From: Thiotrichales bacterium
Lineage (GTDB): Bacteria > Pseudomonadota > Gammaproteobacteria > UWMA-0217
Length of the DNA: 15,602 nt
Direction of reading: 5' to 3'
Assembly: GCA_024763135.1 (NCBI GenBank)
Contig: JANTGD010000038.1
Location: forward strand, 1-15,602
The notes beneath the pieces are model-generated. The model was given only the letters and a program-made list of their open reading frames with translations, did not search any database and was not told the DNA's origin. Positions within the stretch are counted from its first letter, which is position 1, and each line of letters opens with the position of its first letter. Positions 7,074-15,074 of the stretch are shown here, piece after piece. The position numbers were made by a program, and so were the translations under genes.

Positions 7074-7121
7074 GAGGCTGTCGAAAAGCTAACGCTTTTG
7101 CGACAGCTTTTCGACAGCCTC
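7074..7121. repeat. Hairpin 4 of the MITE (17-bp perfect stem)
   Basis: GAGGCTGTCGAAAAGCT (7074-7090) and AGCTTTTCGACAGCCTC (7105-7121) are perfect complements around a 14-nt loop. The loop contains CTTTTGCGAC, itself complementary to part of the left element end (GTCGCAAAAG). Confidence 0.85.
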
Positions 7122-7182
7122 CAACGGGAGGGGGATAAGCAATCGGGTGCAACGATGGATTGTAGTCAAGCAACGCTGCGTC

Positions 7183-9576
7183 TCAGAAAATTTGTTCTGG
7201 TAATGCAGCGCCTTCGGGGGCGACCGACAATGCGGCTTGTTCGGGCACCCGCCCTGCCCGGAAGGTTTCAAACGCAAATTTTTTGGTACTAGGGCCGGCT
7301 CGCAGACCGGTTTCTGCATCGATTTTCACAGTCACCATCCCCTTGGGCTTTGGCCAACGACGCTCAGGTATCGACGCAAGCGCAGTTTGCATGTAATCCA
7401 TCCAAATTGGCAACGCAAGCCGGCCACCGGTTTCATTTTTGCCCAGCGGTCGCAATTGGTCAAAACCCACCCAAACAGTGGTCACGATATCCTGATTGAA
7501 ACCGGTAAACCAAGCATCACGCTGGTCATTCGTGGTTCCTGTTTTCCCAGCCAGATCCTTGCGCCCTAGTTTCCGCGCGCGATGCCCGGTACCAATACGG
7601 ATGACATCTTGCATCATGCTCACCATTTGATAGGCATTTTCCCGATCGAGCACACGCTCAGCAGGTTTCCCAAGTCGTTGCCCTGCTGTCGGTTCCTCCG
7701 CCACTAGCGCATCACACTCCGACTGGTCATTACATGCGACCGATGGTACTTCCTGAAAAATGACATTGCCCTGCCGATCTTCAATTCGACTGATGAAGTA
7801 AGGTTCAACGCGAAACCCCTGATTGGCGAAAACAGCATAACCACTGGCCAGCTCCAGTGGCGTCATGGCGCCGGTGCCAAGCGCGAGCGACAGATCTTCT
7901 GGCAATGGGCGCTCGGTCATACGAAATCGCTGCACATGACGCAATGCAAAGTTCACCCCAATTTTGCGCAACAGGCGGATCGACACCAAATTGCGTGACT
8001 TGGCCAAAGCCACCCGCATCCGCGTTGGGCCAAAGAATCTCCCAGAATAGTTCTCAGGTCGCCAGAATGCAGATTCTCCGGAAATTTCTGTCAATTCCAC
8101 GATGGGCGCGTCATTGAACAAGGTGGCTGGTGTCAGGCCTTTGGCTAATGCAGCGGAGTAAACAAACGGCTTGAAGCTAGAACCAGGTTGACGCACTGCC
8201 TGAGTAGCACGATTAAAACGACTGTAAAAATAATCGAACCCACCGACCAACGCCAGAATCCGCCCATCTTTAGGCGCCATTGACACCAGTGCCCCTTCGA
8301 CATGTGGAATCTGACTGAGCATCCAGCCTTGCTGAGTCTCTTTGACACGAATCACATCGCCCGCCTGCAACACCTGATCTACCGCAGTCGGTCGAGGGCC
8401 TCGCTCATCCTCATTAATGTAAGGTCGCGCCCACTGCATGGCTTCCAGCGTCAATACAGCACTCCCACCGTCCGCGAGATAAATCGATGCAGCCTGCTTG
8501 TCCACTGATAGCACCATCGCCGCTTGTAACCCGCCAAACTCGGGGTGATTCGCGACTAAATGTCCGATCTCTTCAAGGCTCAACCCCGCAATATCATAAT
8601 GCTTTTCTGGCCCCCGGTAACCGTGCCGCTCTGCATAGTGTTCCAGCCCTTCGCGCAAAGCCTTCACCGCCTTGGTTTGCAGCTCATCACGCAAGGTGGT
8701 GTACACACGGAATCCCGAGTTATAGAGCGCATCACCATATTGTTCATACAACGTCGATCTGACCATCTCAGCTACATACCTTGCGGGAACCTCTGGCTCT
8801 GGCGCATGCAGGCGAGCGCTGATTGGCGCTGCCTGTGCCTGCAGCATGGCATCGCGATCCAGCCAGCCCAACTCGTGCATCCGCCGCAATACATAGTTCC
8901 TGCGGGATTTGGCTCTGTCTGGATTGACAATGGGATTGAAGCGTGAAGGCGCTTTATACAATCCCGCGAGCATTGCAATCTGCGCGACATCAAGTGCCTG
9001 TAGTGATTTGCCATAATAAGTTTGGGCCGCGGCACCGACACCGTAGGCACGATTACCCATGTAGTTTTGATTGAGATACAACGCGAGAATCTCATCTTTC
9101 GACAGTTTCTTTTCGATATTGAAAGCCAACAGAATCTCACGCAATTTGCGTGAAAAAGTCCGCTCCCTATTGAGAAAGAAATTTCTCGCCACCTGCATGG
9201 TGATCGTGCTGCCTCCCTGCGACCTTTCACCGGTTTGTGCCAGTTTAAATGCAGCGCGCAACAACCCTTGATAGTCGACACCGGGATGCTCATAGAAGCG
9301 ATCATCTTCAGCAGCAATCACTGCGGACTTGAGCTTTTCGGGAATCTCGTTGATTTCTAGGGGGATTCTGCGCTTTTCACCAAACTCAGCCAGCAAAGCG
9401 CCACTCGACGAGTAAACTCTTAAGGGCACATGATAATCCACCGCCTTGAGTTCATCGATCGACGGTAAACCTGGCAGCACATAGAGCGCCAAACCCAGTA
9501 AAAACACGACACCCAACAGCAATAAAGCTGAGACTGCCATCAAAGTCCATTTCAAAATTGCGCTCACTACGGCCAT
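7183..9576 (-). CDS. mrcA: Penicillin-binding protein 1A, bifunctional transglycosylase/transpeptidase
   Basis: 797-aa class A PBP that polymerises lipid II and cross-links peptidoglycan on the periplasmic side. Seen: one N-terminal membrane anchor (about 8-35). The GT51 glycosyltransferase has IAAEDDRFYEHPGVD with catalytic Glu90, then GGSTITMQVARNFFL (121-135), KLREILLAFNIE and YGVGAAAQTYYGK (178-190). An OB-like insert covers roughly 320-425. The transpeptidase has PGSSFK (Ser466 nucleophile, Lys469), KSRN (Ser527, Asn529) and GKTGTT (Lys678). The length fits PonA/MrcA of pseudomonads. The cytoplasmic tail before the anchor is very short, and the ATG at 9576 has no strong Shine-Dalgarno. 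Divergent from pilMNOPQ, as in Pseudomonas and many relatives; the pairing links wall synthesis and pilus machinery only by position. No T-run terminator is evident after the stop. Confidence 0.97.
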   Translation of the reverse strand: MAVVSAILKWTLMAVSALLLLGVVFLLGLALYVLPGLPSIDELKAVDYHVPLRVYSSSGALLAEFGEKRRIPLEINEIPEKLKSAVIAAEDDRFYEHPGVDYQGLLRAAFKLAQTGERSQGGSTITMQVARNFFLNRERTFSRKLREILLAFNIEKKLSKDEILALYLNQNYMGNRAYGVGAAAQTYYGKSLQALDVAQIAMLAGLYKAPSRFNPIVNPDRAKSRRNYVLRRMHELGWLDRDAMLQAQAAPISARLHAPEPEVPARYVAEMVRSTLYEQYGDALYNSGFRVYTTLRDELQTKAVKALREGLEHYAERHGYRGPEKHYDIAGLSLEEIGHLVANHPEFGGLQAAMVLSVDKQAASIYLADGGSAVLTLEAMQWARPYINEDERGPRPTAVDQVLQAGDVIRVKETQQGWMLSQIPHVEGALVSMAPKDGRILALVGGFDYFYSRFNRATQAVRQPGSSFKPFVYSAALAKGLTPATLFNDAPIVELTEISGESAFWRPENYSGRFFGPTRMRVALAKSRNLVSIRLLRKIGVNFALRHVQRFRMTERPLPEDLSLALGTGAMTPLELASGYAVFANQGFRVEPYFISRIEDRQGNVIFQEVPSVACNDQSECDALVAEEPTAGQRLGKPAERVLDRENAYQMVSMMQDVIRIGTGHRARKLGRKDLAGKTGTTNDQRDAWFTGFNQDIVTTVWVGFDQLRPLGKNETGGRLALPIWMDYMQTALASIPERRWPKPKGMVTVKIDAETGLRAGPSTKKFAFETFRAGRVPEQAALSVAPEGAALPEQIF

Positions 9577-9693
9577 AACTTGGATTGGTTCAACAAAACT
9601 GATCGGGAAATCTGATTAATTCTCCCCTAACGGGATGCAGCAAGGACGTGCATATGCCGCATTGCGTGGTAGCCTCACTTGGTAGGCCTAGTA

Positions 9694-9702
9694 ATTCTAT
9701 CA
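9694..9702 (-). promoter_or_regulatory. Possible extended -10 promoter for mrcA
   Basis: The complement of 9694-9702 reads TGATAGAAT, a TGn-type extended -10 (hexamer TAGAAT), in the mrcA/pilM divergent gap. No good -35 is visible, which extended -10 promoters can tolerate. The implied mrcA leader is about 110 nt. I found no convincing plus-strand promoter for pilM in the same gap. Confidence 0.35.
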
Positions 9703-9772
9703 GGTTGCAACTAACATTTGATAACCAAGGCTACATTTGCAAGCTAAGCACCTAATGGATTGAGGATTTTTT

Positions 9773-10831
9773 GTGTTTTCACTAGGACGGAAAAACCAGC
9801 CTTTCGTCGGGATCGACATCAGCTCCACTTCGGTGAAGCTCATTGAGCTCAGTAAGGCTGGAAACCGCTACAAGGTCGAAAGCTACGGGGTCGACCCACT
9901 CCCATCGAATGCAGTCGTCGAGAAAAATATCTCTGATATCAGCGCCGTCACCAATTCTTTGGTGAAAGTGCTCAAGCGCGCGGGCACCAAATCTAAACGA
10001 TGCGCCCTTGCGGTCCCCACTTCCTCCGCTATTTCTAAGGTCATTACCATGGCTGCAGACCTGAGCGAAGAAGATATGGAGGGCCAGATTCAATTGGAAG
10101 CGGACCAGTATGTGCCGTATCCACTCGATGAAGTCAACATGGATTTCGAGGTTCTCGGCACCAGTCATAACAACCCCAATGCAGTCGATGTATTGCTCGT
10201 CGCAGCGCGTAAGGAAATTGTTGAATCCAGATTGTCGATCGCCGAAGCCGCAGGCCTTACTCCCACTGTCATGGATGTCGAGTCGTTCGCAACAGCCAAT
10301 GCTTACCGACTCATCAACCCTGCGCACATTGACGACGAAAATCACGTCGTCGCTATTCTGGACATCGGTGCTTCCATGATGAGCGTAACCGTAGCCCAGC
10401 AAGATCAAGTGGTCTATTCCCGCGAACAACCCTTTGGCGGCCGCCAGTTGACCGAAGAAATCATGCGCCGTTACGGCTTGTCCTATGCGGAAGCGGGATT
10501 GGCGAAAAAGGAAGGCGGGCTGCCAGACAATTATGTCCCCGAAATTCTAAATCCCTTCAAGGAAACCTTGGTGCAGCAAGCTCAGCGACTGCTGCAGTTT
10601 TTTTCTGCCAGTGGCAGCCATCCGCCCGTAGCGGAAATCATCCTCGCCGGCGGGACCGCGAGCGTTCCGGGCCTGGATGAGTTGATTGAGCAAGTCACCC
10701 ATATAAAGACCACAATCGCCAACCCTTTCAGCCGCATGAACTTCGACACTCAAATCAACCAACAGCGCCTGGGCAACGATGCACCTGCCTTGATGATTGC
10801 CGTTGGCCTGGCATTGCGGGGGTTTGATTAA
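9773..10831 (+). CDS. pilM: Type IV pilus assembly protein PilM (actin-like ATPase)
   Basis: 352-aa cytoplasmic FtsA/actin-like protein that binds ATP and the N-terminus of PilN, tethering the inner-membrane alignment complex to the cytoplasmic motor. Seen: GIDISSTSVKLIELS (13-27, phosphate-1 motif), LEADQYVPYPLDEV (about 107-120), AILDIGASMMSV (about 194-205, phosphate-2 motif with Asp197), FGGRQLTEEIMRRYGLS, and AGGTASVPGLDELI near 293-306 (adenosine motif), ending DAPALMIAVGLALRGFD. All match P. aeruginosa PilM over its length. The start is a GTG with GAGG (9762-9765) 7 nt upstream; no ATG fits. Its stop overlaps the pilN start by 1 nt (TAATG), indicating translational coupling. Confidence 0.97.
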   Translation: MFSLGRKNQPFVGIDISSTSVKLIELSKAGNRYKVESYGVDPLPSNAVVEKNISDISAVTNSLVKVLKRAGTKSKRCALAVPTSSAISKVITMAADLSEEDMEGQIQLEADQYVPYPLDEVNMDFEVLGTSHNNPNAVDVLLVAARKEIVESRLSIAEAAGLTPTVMDVESFATANAYRLINPAHIDDENHVVAILDIGASMMSVTVAQQDQVVYSREQPFGGRQLTEEIMRRYGLSYAEAGLAKKEGGLPDNYVPEILNPFKETLVQQAQRLLQFFSASGSHPPVAEIILAGGTASVPGLDELIEQVTHIKTTIANPFSRMNFDTQINQQRLGNDAPALMIAVGLALRGFD

Positions 10832-11412
10832 TGTCACATATCAACCTACTCCCGTGGCGTGAGCTCAAACGCAAAGAACAACAGCGCCAGTTTCTCGTGA
10901 TGCTCGGCCTGTCGGCGCTGCTGGGACTGGCGCTGGTGATCGCAGGACATGTGTTCATGAACCAGCTTATCACTCGCCAGGAAGCGAGGAACGCGCGACT
11001 CAATACTGAAATCGCGCTGGTCGACAAACGCATCAAGGAAATCAAAAAACTCGAAAAGCTCAAACAAGCTTTGCTCGACCGTATGGAAATCATCCAACAA
11101 CTCCAGCAAAGCAGACCCGAAGCCGTGCACCTGTTCGATGAATTGGTCACCACGTTACCCGATGGGTTGTACCTCACCAGCGTGGCGCAAAACGGGGACA
11201 TGATCAGCATTCAAGGCAAAGCGGAGTCAGACGCGCGCGTATCCACCTACATGCGTAACCTGGAACGCTCCCCCTGGTTCAAGGAACCGACGCTGGGCGT
11301 CATCGAAACCCGTAAGGACAATCGCCAGAACAACAACGATAATCTCCGTTCGTTCACACTCACCGTCAAGAAGACCCACCCTGATGCGGATGCGAGGGGA
11401 GACAACTCATGA
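10831..11412 (+). CDS. pilN: Type IV pilus inner-membrane alignment protein PilN
   Basis: 193-aa bitopic membrane protein. Seen: the cytoplasmic PilM-binding motif INLLPWR at residues 4-10, a basic stretch ELKRKEQQR, one membrane helix (about 21-44), a coiled coil rich in Lys/Glu/Leu (about 50-95), and a periplasmic ferredoxin-like region (about 98-180) ending in a hydrophilic tail. PilN pairs with PilO in the periplasm. It overlaps pilM by 1 nt and pilO by 4 nt (ATGA at 11409-11412), so the operon is tightly coupled. Confidence 0.96.
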   Translation: MSHINLLPWRELKRKEQQRQFLVMLGLSALLGLALVIAGHVFMNQLITRQEARNARLNTEIALVDKRIKEIKKLEKLKQALLDRMEIIQQLQQSRPEAVHLFDELVTTLPDGLYLTSVAQNGDMISIQGKAESDARVSTYMRNLERSPWFKEPTLGVIETRKDNRQNNNDNLRSFTLTVKKTHPDADARGDNS

Positions 11413-12053
11413 ATTTTGAGGAAATCAAGAACTTTGATGTGAGCGATCTGAATCAGCTCGGCTCTGCGCCGATGCCCGTCAAGGTTGTGCTCATGATCGT
11501 GGTCACGCTGCTAATCCTCGGGGGTGGTTACTATCTGGATATCAGCAAACAGGTCGAAACCCTCAAGGCACGTGAAAACACAGAATTGGAACTGCGTGAA
11601 CAATTTGCCCGGAAGTATCACAAGGCCGCAAACCTGGAGGCCTACAAAGCTCAGCTGGCCGAGATGGAACAAGAATTCGGCTCAATGCTCAAACAGTTGC
11701 CGGGTAAAACAGAGATCCCTGCAGTGATCCTTGATGTGTCGCAAACGGGCCTATCCAGCGGCCTGAAAATTCTACTATTTAAACCACAGCCAGAAATCCA
11801 AAAGGGTTTTTACGCCGAAAAGCCCATCCAAATCAGGCTGCAGGGTACGTATCATCAAATGGCCAAGTTCGCCAGTGGCATCGCTGCCCTACCGCGTATC
11901 GTGACACTGCATGACATCACCATTAAACCAGAAAACAATTCGGAGCTGTTGGTGATGGATGTGACCGCCAAGACGTATCGCTACCTCGCTGACGACGAAA
12001 TGGAGCGCAGTGACAACAATCAAAAAGGACGTAGAGGCAATGGGCGCAAATAG
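11409..12053 (+). CDS. pilO: Type IV pilus inner-membrane alignment protein PilO
   Basis: 214-aa bitopic protein forming heterodimers with PilN and binding PilP. Seen: a short cytoplasmic N-terminus, a membrane helix at about 23-43 (VKVVLMIVVTLLILGGGYYL), a coiled coil (about 46-85, KQVETLKARENTELELREQF), MLKQLPGKTEIPAVILDVSQ at about 93-112 (a hallmark of PilO), and a ferredoxin-like C-terminal domain to about residue 195. The tail (EMERSDNNQKGRRGNGRK) is polar and low in complexity because its 3' end is shared with the start of pilP (14-nt overlap). Confidence 0.95.
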   Translation: MNFEEIKNFDVSDLNQLGSAPMPVKVVLMIVVTLLILGGGYYLDISKQVETLKARENTELELREQFARKYHKAANLEAYKAQLAEMEQEFGSMLKQLPGKTEIPAVILDVSQTGLSSGLKILLFKPQPEIQKGFYAEKPIQIRLQGTYHQMAKFASGIAALPRIVTLHDITIKPENNSELLVMDVTAKTYRYLADDEMERSDNNQKGRRGNGRK

Positions 12054-12570
12054 GCTATTTGTTAGCATTGGGGGGTTACTGGTACTGACCGTGCTCATAT
12101 CAGGCTGTTCCAGAGACAACGCAGATCTCGACGCGTATATTGCGTCGGTAAAACAACGCCCTAGCCGGGAGATTGCTCCTATCCCCGCCATTGAGAGCTA
12201 CATCCCTTTCGAATACCCAGAACACGAACGAGACCCATTCGATAAAAGCATCGTCGCACCTAAGTTGTTACCCGAAGAAATCAGTCGCTCAAATATAAAG
12301 ATTAATCGCAACCGGCCGAAAGAGTATCTGGAGGGCTACCCTCTCGATGCCCTGAAAATGGTGGGCACGCTGAAGCAGCAAGGCGAACTCTGGGCTCTGA
12401 TCAAAACACCAGACGGCACCGTACAACGGGTTAAAAAAGGCAACTACCTGGGGCAGAACCATGGCAGGATCACCGCAATCAACGACAGCCGCGTCGAACT
12501 GATCGAAATCGTCCCCGATGGGTTAGGTGGATACAAGGAACGTCCCGCAAGTATTGCACTGAGCAATTAA
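12040..12570 (+). CDS. pilP: Type IV pilus lipoprotein PilP
   Basis: 176-aa lipoprotein connecting the PilN/PilO complex to the secretin PilQ. Seen: a lipoprotein signal peptide MGANRLFVSIGGLLVLTVLI followed by SGC with lipid-modified Cys23; an extended linker; then the beta-domain beginning around ALKMVGTLKQQGELWALIKT (about 104-123) with GTVQRVKKGNYLGQNHGRI and a final ELIEIVPDGLGGYKERPA, all typical of PilP. The ATG at 12040 has AAGGA (12025-12029) 10 nt upstream and puts the signal peptide at the very N-terminus. A GTG at 12010 would add 10 charged residues. Overlaps pilO by 14 nt; pilQ follows after 48 nt. Confidence 0.95.
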   Translation: MGANRLFVSIGGLLVLTVLISGCSRDNADLDAYIASVKQRPSREIAPIPAIESYIPFEYPEHERDPFDKSIVAPKLLPEEISRSNIKINRNRPKEYLEGYPLDALKMVGTLKQQGELWALIKTPDGTVQRVKKGNYLGQNHGRITAINDSRVELIEIVPDGLGGYKERPASIALSN

Positions 12571-12618
12571 AAAGCTGCGGACATGAGTATTAAAATTAGG
12601 AAAAAACAGGTATAAAGA

Positions 12619-14790
12619 ATGGATATGCTCGCAAACCAAAGACTCGACCGGGGCACTTGGGTAGGATTGGCCCTGAGTCTTCTCTTGCTGGTCTTCACGG
12701 CAGGACAGCCGGCATCAGCCAATACCAACTCCCTGGAATCCCTGAATTTCAGCCGATTGGGTGGTGACCGCGTGCAAATCATTCTAGGCTTTTCTGAGGC
12801 AGCGCCAACGCCGTTGAGCTTCACAATCGCCGATCCCGCGCGCATCACTCTCGACTTCCCGGATACGCGCAATGACTTGGTCACCCGCTCGCAACGTGTC
12901 CAAATCGGACCCGTGGATAGCGTCACCACCGCGCAAGCGCGAGATCGCACCCGGCTCGTGGTGAATCTCTCGCATATGATGAACTATCAGACAGAGATTC
13001 AAGGCAATCAGCTGATCCTGACTCTGGCACCCCCAACGGCGGCATCCAGCTATCCGGAAACGCCTGCCGAAGCGGCTGTTACCACCGCTGCAAGTACACC
13101 AGCCGAATCCGCTCAACCCCAAATTGAACCAACACCCATTGCACCTCAAATTTCAACCGCGCCACCTGTGGCCAGCGCCCCCAGGCCCCCAGTCTATGCC
13201 ACGCCGCAGGCCGGTATCTCTAGTCTTGATTTCCGTCGCACCGATGATGGCGCCGGGCGCATTTTAATCAAATTGCGGGACCCTCACACCCCGCTGGATA
13301 TCAAACAACAGGGATCAAACGTCGTCGTCAGCCTGAAAGGTGCCAAACTCCCGGAAAACCTGCAGCGACGCCTGGATGTCGTCGATTTTGGTACACCCGT
13401 ACAGACCATTGATGCGCGTTCGATCGGCAACAATTCCGAAATCGTCATTAAGAATAAAGGGAATTTTTCTCAGCTCGCCTATCAGTCCGATAACACCTAC
13501 ACGGTTGAAATTCGGCCCATCAAGGCCAAGCAGCGCAAGGCTGAAAAGCGGCAGATCAGCTATAAAGGCGAACGGCTCTCATTGAATTTTCAAGATATCG
13601 AGGTGCGTTCGGTATTGCAGCTCATCGCCGACTTCACTGGATTGAACGTCGTCGTCAGCGACAGCGTCACCGGAAATCTGACGCTACGCCTGAAAAACGT
13701 CCCCTGGGATCAGGCGCTGGATATCATTATGCGCACCAAAGGATTGGCAAAACGCCGCCAGGGAAATGTGCTCTATATCGCGCCTGCAGCAGAAATTGCC
13801 GAACGTGAGCAAAAAGAACTCATGGCGAGCAAACAAAAACAAGAACTCGCACCATTGCGTACCGAAATCATCAATCTCAATTACGCAGATGCCAGTGAAA
13901 TGGCTGCTCTGCTCAAATCCGGCAGTACCAGTGGTAGCGGGCCATCCGGGGGCGGGTCGAACTCGATTCTGTCCGACCGGGGTAGCGTAACGCTGGACAA
14001 ACGTACCAACAGCCTATTGATCCAAGACACGGCCGAGAAGATCGACGAAGTTAGAGCGCTGATCAAAACGCTCGATGTTCCCGTCAGGCAAGTCATGATC
14101 GAGAGCCGCATTGTCACCGCATCCGACAATTTCACGCGGGAGCTGGGTGTTAATTTCGGAGTGGCCAACACCGACAATAGTGCAGACCAAACCCTCACGA
14201 CCGATTTCACCGTGAGCGTTCCAGCCGCGCAAACTGCAGGCACATTAGGGCTCGCTCTGGCGAAGATTCCGCTGGGTGCCAAACTGGACTTGGAGTTATC
14301 GGCTGCCCAGGTAGAAGATCGGGCTGAGGTGGTCGCCAGTCCGCGAATTATTACCTCCAACAAGAACCGCGCGCGTATTGAGCAGGGCGTCGAGATCCCC
14401 TATCAGGAAAAAACCTCGAGTGGGGCAACCAATACCTCATTCAAAAAGGCGGTGCTGAGTCTTGAGGTCACCCCACACATTACCAAAGACGAACGCATCA
14501 ATATGGAACTCGTGGTTAACCGCGACAGCGTAGGCACGGTATTCAACGGCATTCCCAGCATCGATACCCGTGAAGTGGAAACACAGGTACTGGTCGAGAA
14601 CGGACAGACGATCGTGCTCGGTGGTATTTTCGAAGAAAGCAAACTCAATGGCAGCACGCGCGTACCTTTCTTTGGGGACCTGCCGGTGCTGGGTCACCTG
14701 TTCCGCAACAAGAGTCATCGCCACGACAAATCAGAGCTGCTGATCTTCGTCACGCCGAAGATCATCAATGAGGACATGTCTCTCGAATAG
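12619..14790 (+). CDS. pilQ: Type IV pilus secretin PilQ
   Basis: 723-aa outer-membrane secretin through which the pilus exits. Seen: a signal peptide with membrane core at about 14-28 and predicted cleavage after ASA (residue 34); a first AMIN domain (about 38-137) and a second (about 199-305), which bind peptidoglycan; between them a Pro/Ala/Thr-rich linker (138-198); an STN/N0 domain (about 313-390); an N1 secretin_N domain (413-490) containing a Gly/Ser-rich loop; and the secretin barrel (490-715). The barrel has the signature VPFFGDLPVLGHLFRNK starting near residue 682 and ends in ELLIFVTPKII. Two AMIN domains and total length match pseudomonad PilQ. The ribosome binding site is weak (AGG about 9 nt upstream); the ATG at 12625 is an alternative. 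Last gene of the operon, followed by a strong terminator. Confidence 0.97.
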   Translation: MDMLANQRLDRGTWVGLALSLLLLVFTAGQPASANTNSLESLNFSRLGGDRVQIILGFSEAAPTPLSFTIADPARITLDFPDTRNDLVTRSQRVQIGPVDSVTTAQARDRTRLVVNLSHMMNYQTEIQGNQLILTLAPPTAASSYPETPAEAAVTTAASTPAESAQPQIEPTPIAPQISTAPPVASAPRPPVYATPQAGISSLDFRRTDDGAGRILIKLRDPHTPLDIKQQGSNVVVSLKGAKLPENLQRRLDVVDFGTPVQTIDARSIGNNSEIVIKNKGNFSQLAYQSDNTYTVEIRPIKAKQRKAEKRQISYKGERLSLNFQDIEVRSVLQLIADFTGLNVVVSDSVTGNLTLRLKNVPWDQALDIIMRTKGLAKRRQGNVLYIAPAAEIAEREQKELMASKQKQELAPLRTEIINLNYADASEMAALLKSGSTSGSGPSGGGSNSILSDRGSVTLDKRTNSLLIQDTAEKIDEVRALIKTLDVPVRQVMIESRIVTASDNFTRELGVNFGVANTDNSADQTLTTDFTVSVPAAQTAGTLGLALAKIPLGAKLDLELSAAQVEDRAEVVASPRIITSNKNRARIEQGVEIPYQEKTSSGATNTSFKKAVLSLEVTPHITKDERINMELVVNRDSVGTVFNGIPSIDTREVETQVLVENGQTIVLGGIFEESKLNGSTRVPFFGDLPVLGHLFRNKSHRHDKSELLIFVTPKIINEDMSLE

Positions 14791-14806
14791 GCGTGGGCCA
14801 CGCGCG

Positions 14807-14847
14807 GTCAACGCGCCCAGATATTGCTGGGCGCGTTGACACGTTTT
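14807..14847 (+). terminator. Intrinsic terminator of the pilMNOPQ operon
   Basis: Perfect 14-bp inverted repeat GTCAACGCGCCCAG (14807-14820) / CTGGGCGCGTTGAC (14827-14840) with a 6-nt loop, followed after 3 nt by TTTT (14844-14847). It begins 17 bp after the pilQ stop. The T-run is short but the stem is very stable. Confidence 0.8.
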
Positions 14848-15074
14848 ACCCGTTGCAACGGTATCATTCCCCTGTACACGCGTTTCCAGGTACACTTAGC
14901 ATCTGTCGGATTGGACACTATCAGTGGAAAATCCATGGCTCGCGTTCGACTGAATGGCTTGGCCCTGCTCCGTAGAGTTGCTGTTCGTCTTCCCAAAATA
15001 ACCATTTGATCGACGCCCAGGTTGTTCGCTGTCAATGATCGAATCCGACAGACAGGCCACTCGTGTCGAAATTC
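14848..15074. other. Gene-free region after pilQ where aroK would be expected
   Basis: About 230 bp with no recognisable gene. A 24-codon ORF (14936-15010) resembles nothing known to me. An 11-bp inverted repeat TCTGTCGGATT (14902-14912) / AATCCGACAGA (15042-15052) brackets 129 bp and could be another worn repeat. Confidence 0.5.

Larger units (their letters stand above)
6943..7126. mobile_element. MITE-like element (174 bp) with 5-bp target duplication and four hairpins
   Basis: Element 6948-7121 is flanked by perfect direct repeats CAACG (6943-6947 and 7122-7126). Its ends are imperfect inverted repeats: GAGGGTGTCGCAAAAG on the left, and on the right the complement reads GAGGCTGTCGAAAAG (one mismatch and one gap). 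GAGG(G/C)TGTCGCAAAAG-type ends are, from memory, typical of some transposase-bearing insertion sequences (IS1182-like), so this would be a non-autonomous derivative. The interior has no credible ORF and consists almost wholly of stem-loops: 6952-6985 (imperfect), 6988-7017 (12-bp perfect), 7021-7051 (11-bp perfect) and 7074-7121 (17-bp perfect). It sits between the 6106-6732 gene and the 3' end of mrcA. Confidence 0.75.

Noticed and set aside
6948..7121. Series of hairpins considered as a CRISPR array or integron attC array
   Set aside because: The stems differ from one another, there are no regular spacers, and the flanking CAACG repeats with terminal inverted repeats fit a transposed element better.
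9782..10429. 215-codon minus-strand ORF antisense to pilM
   Set aside because: It lies fully inside pilM, which is a clear match over its full length; a shadow frame.
14936..15010. 24-codon ATG ORF in the position of aroK
   Set aside because: No P-loop or any AroK similarity, no good ribosome binding site, and too short to support.
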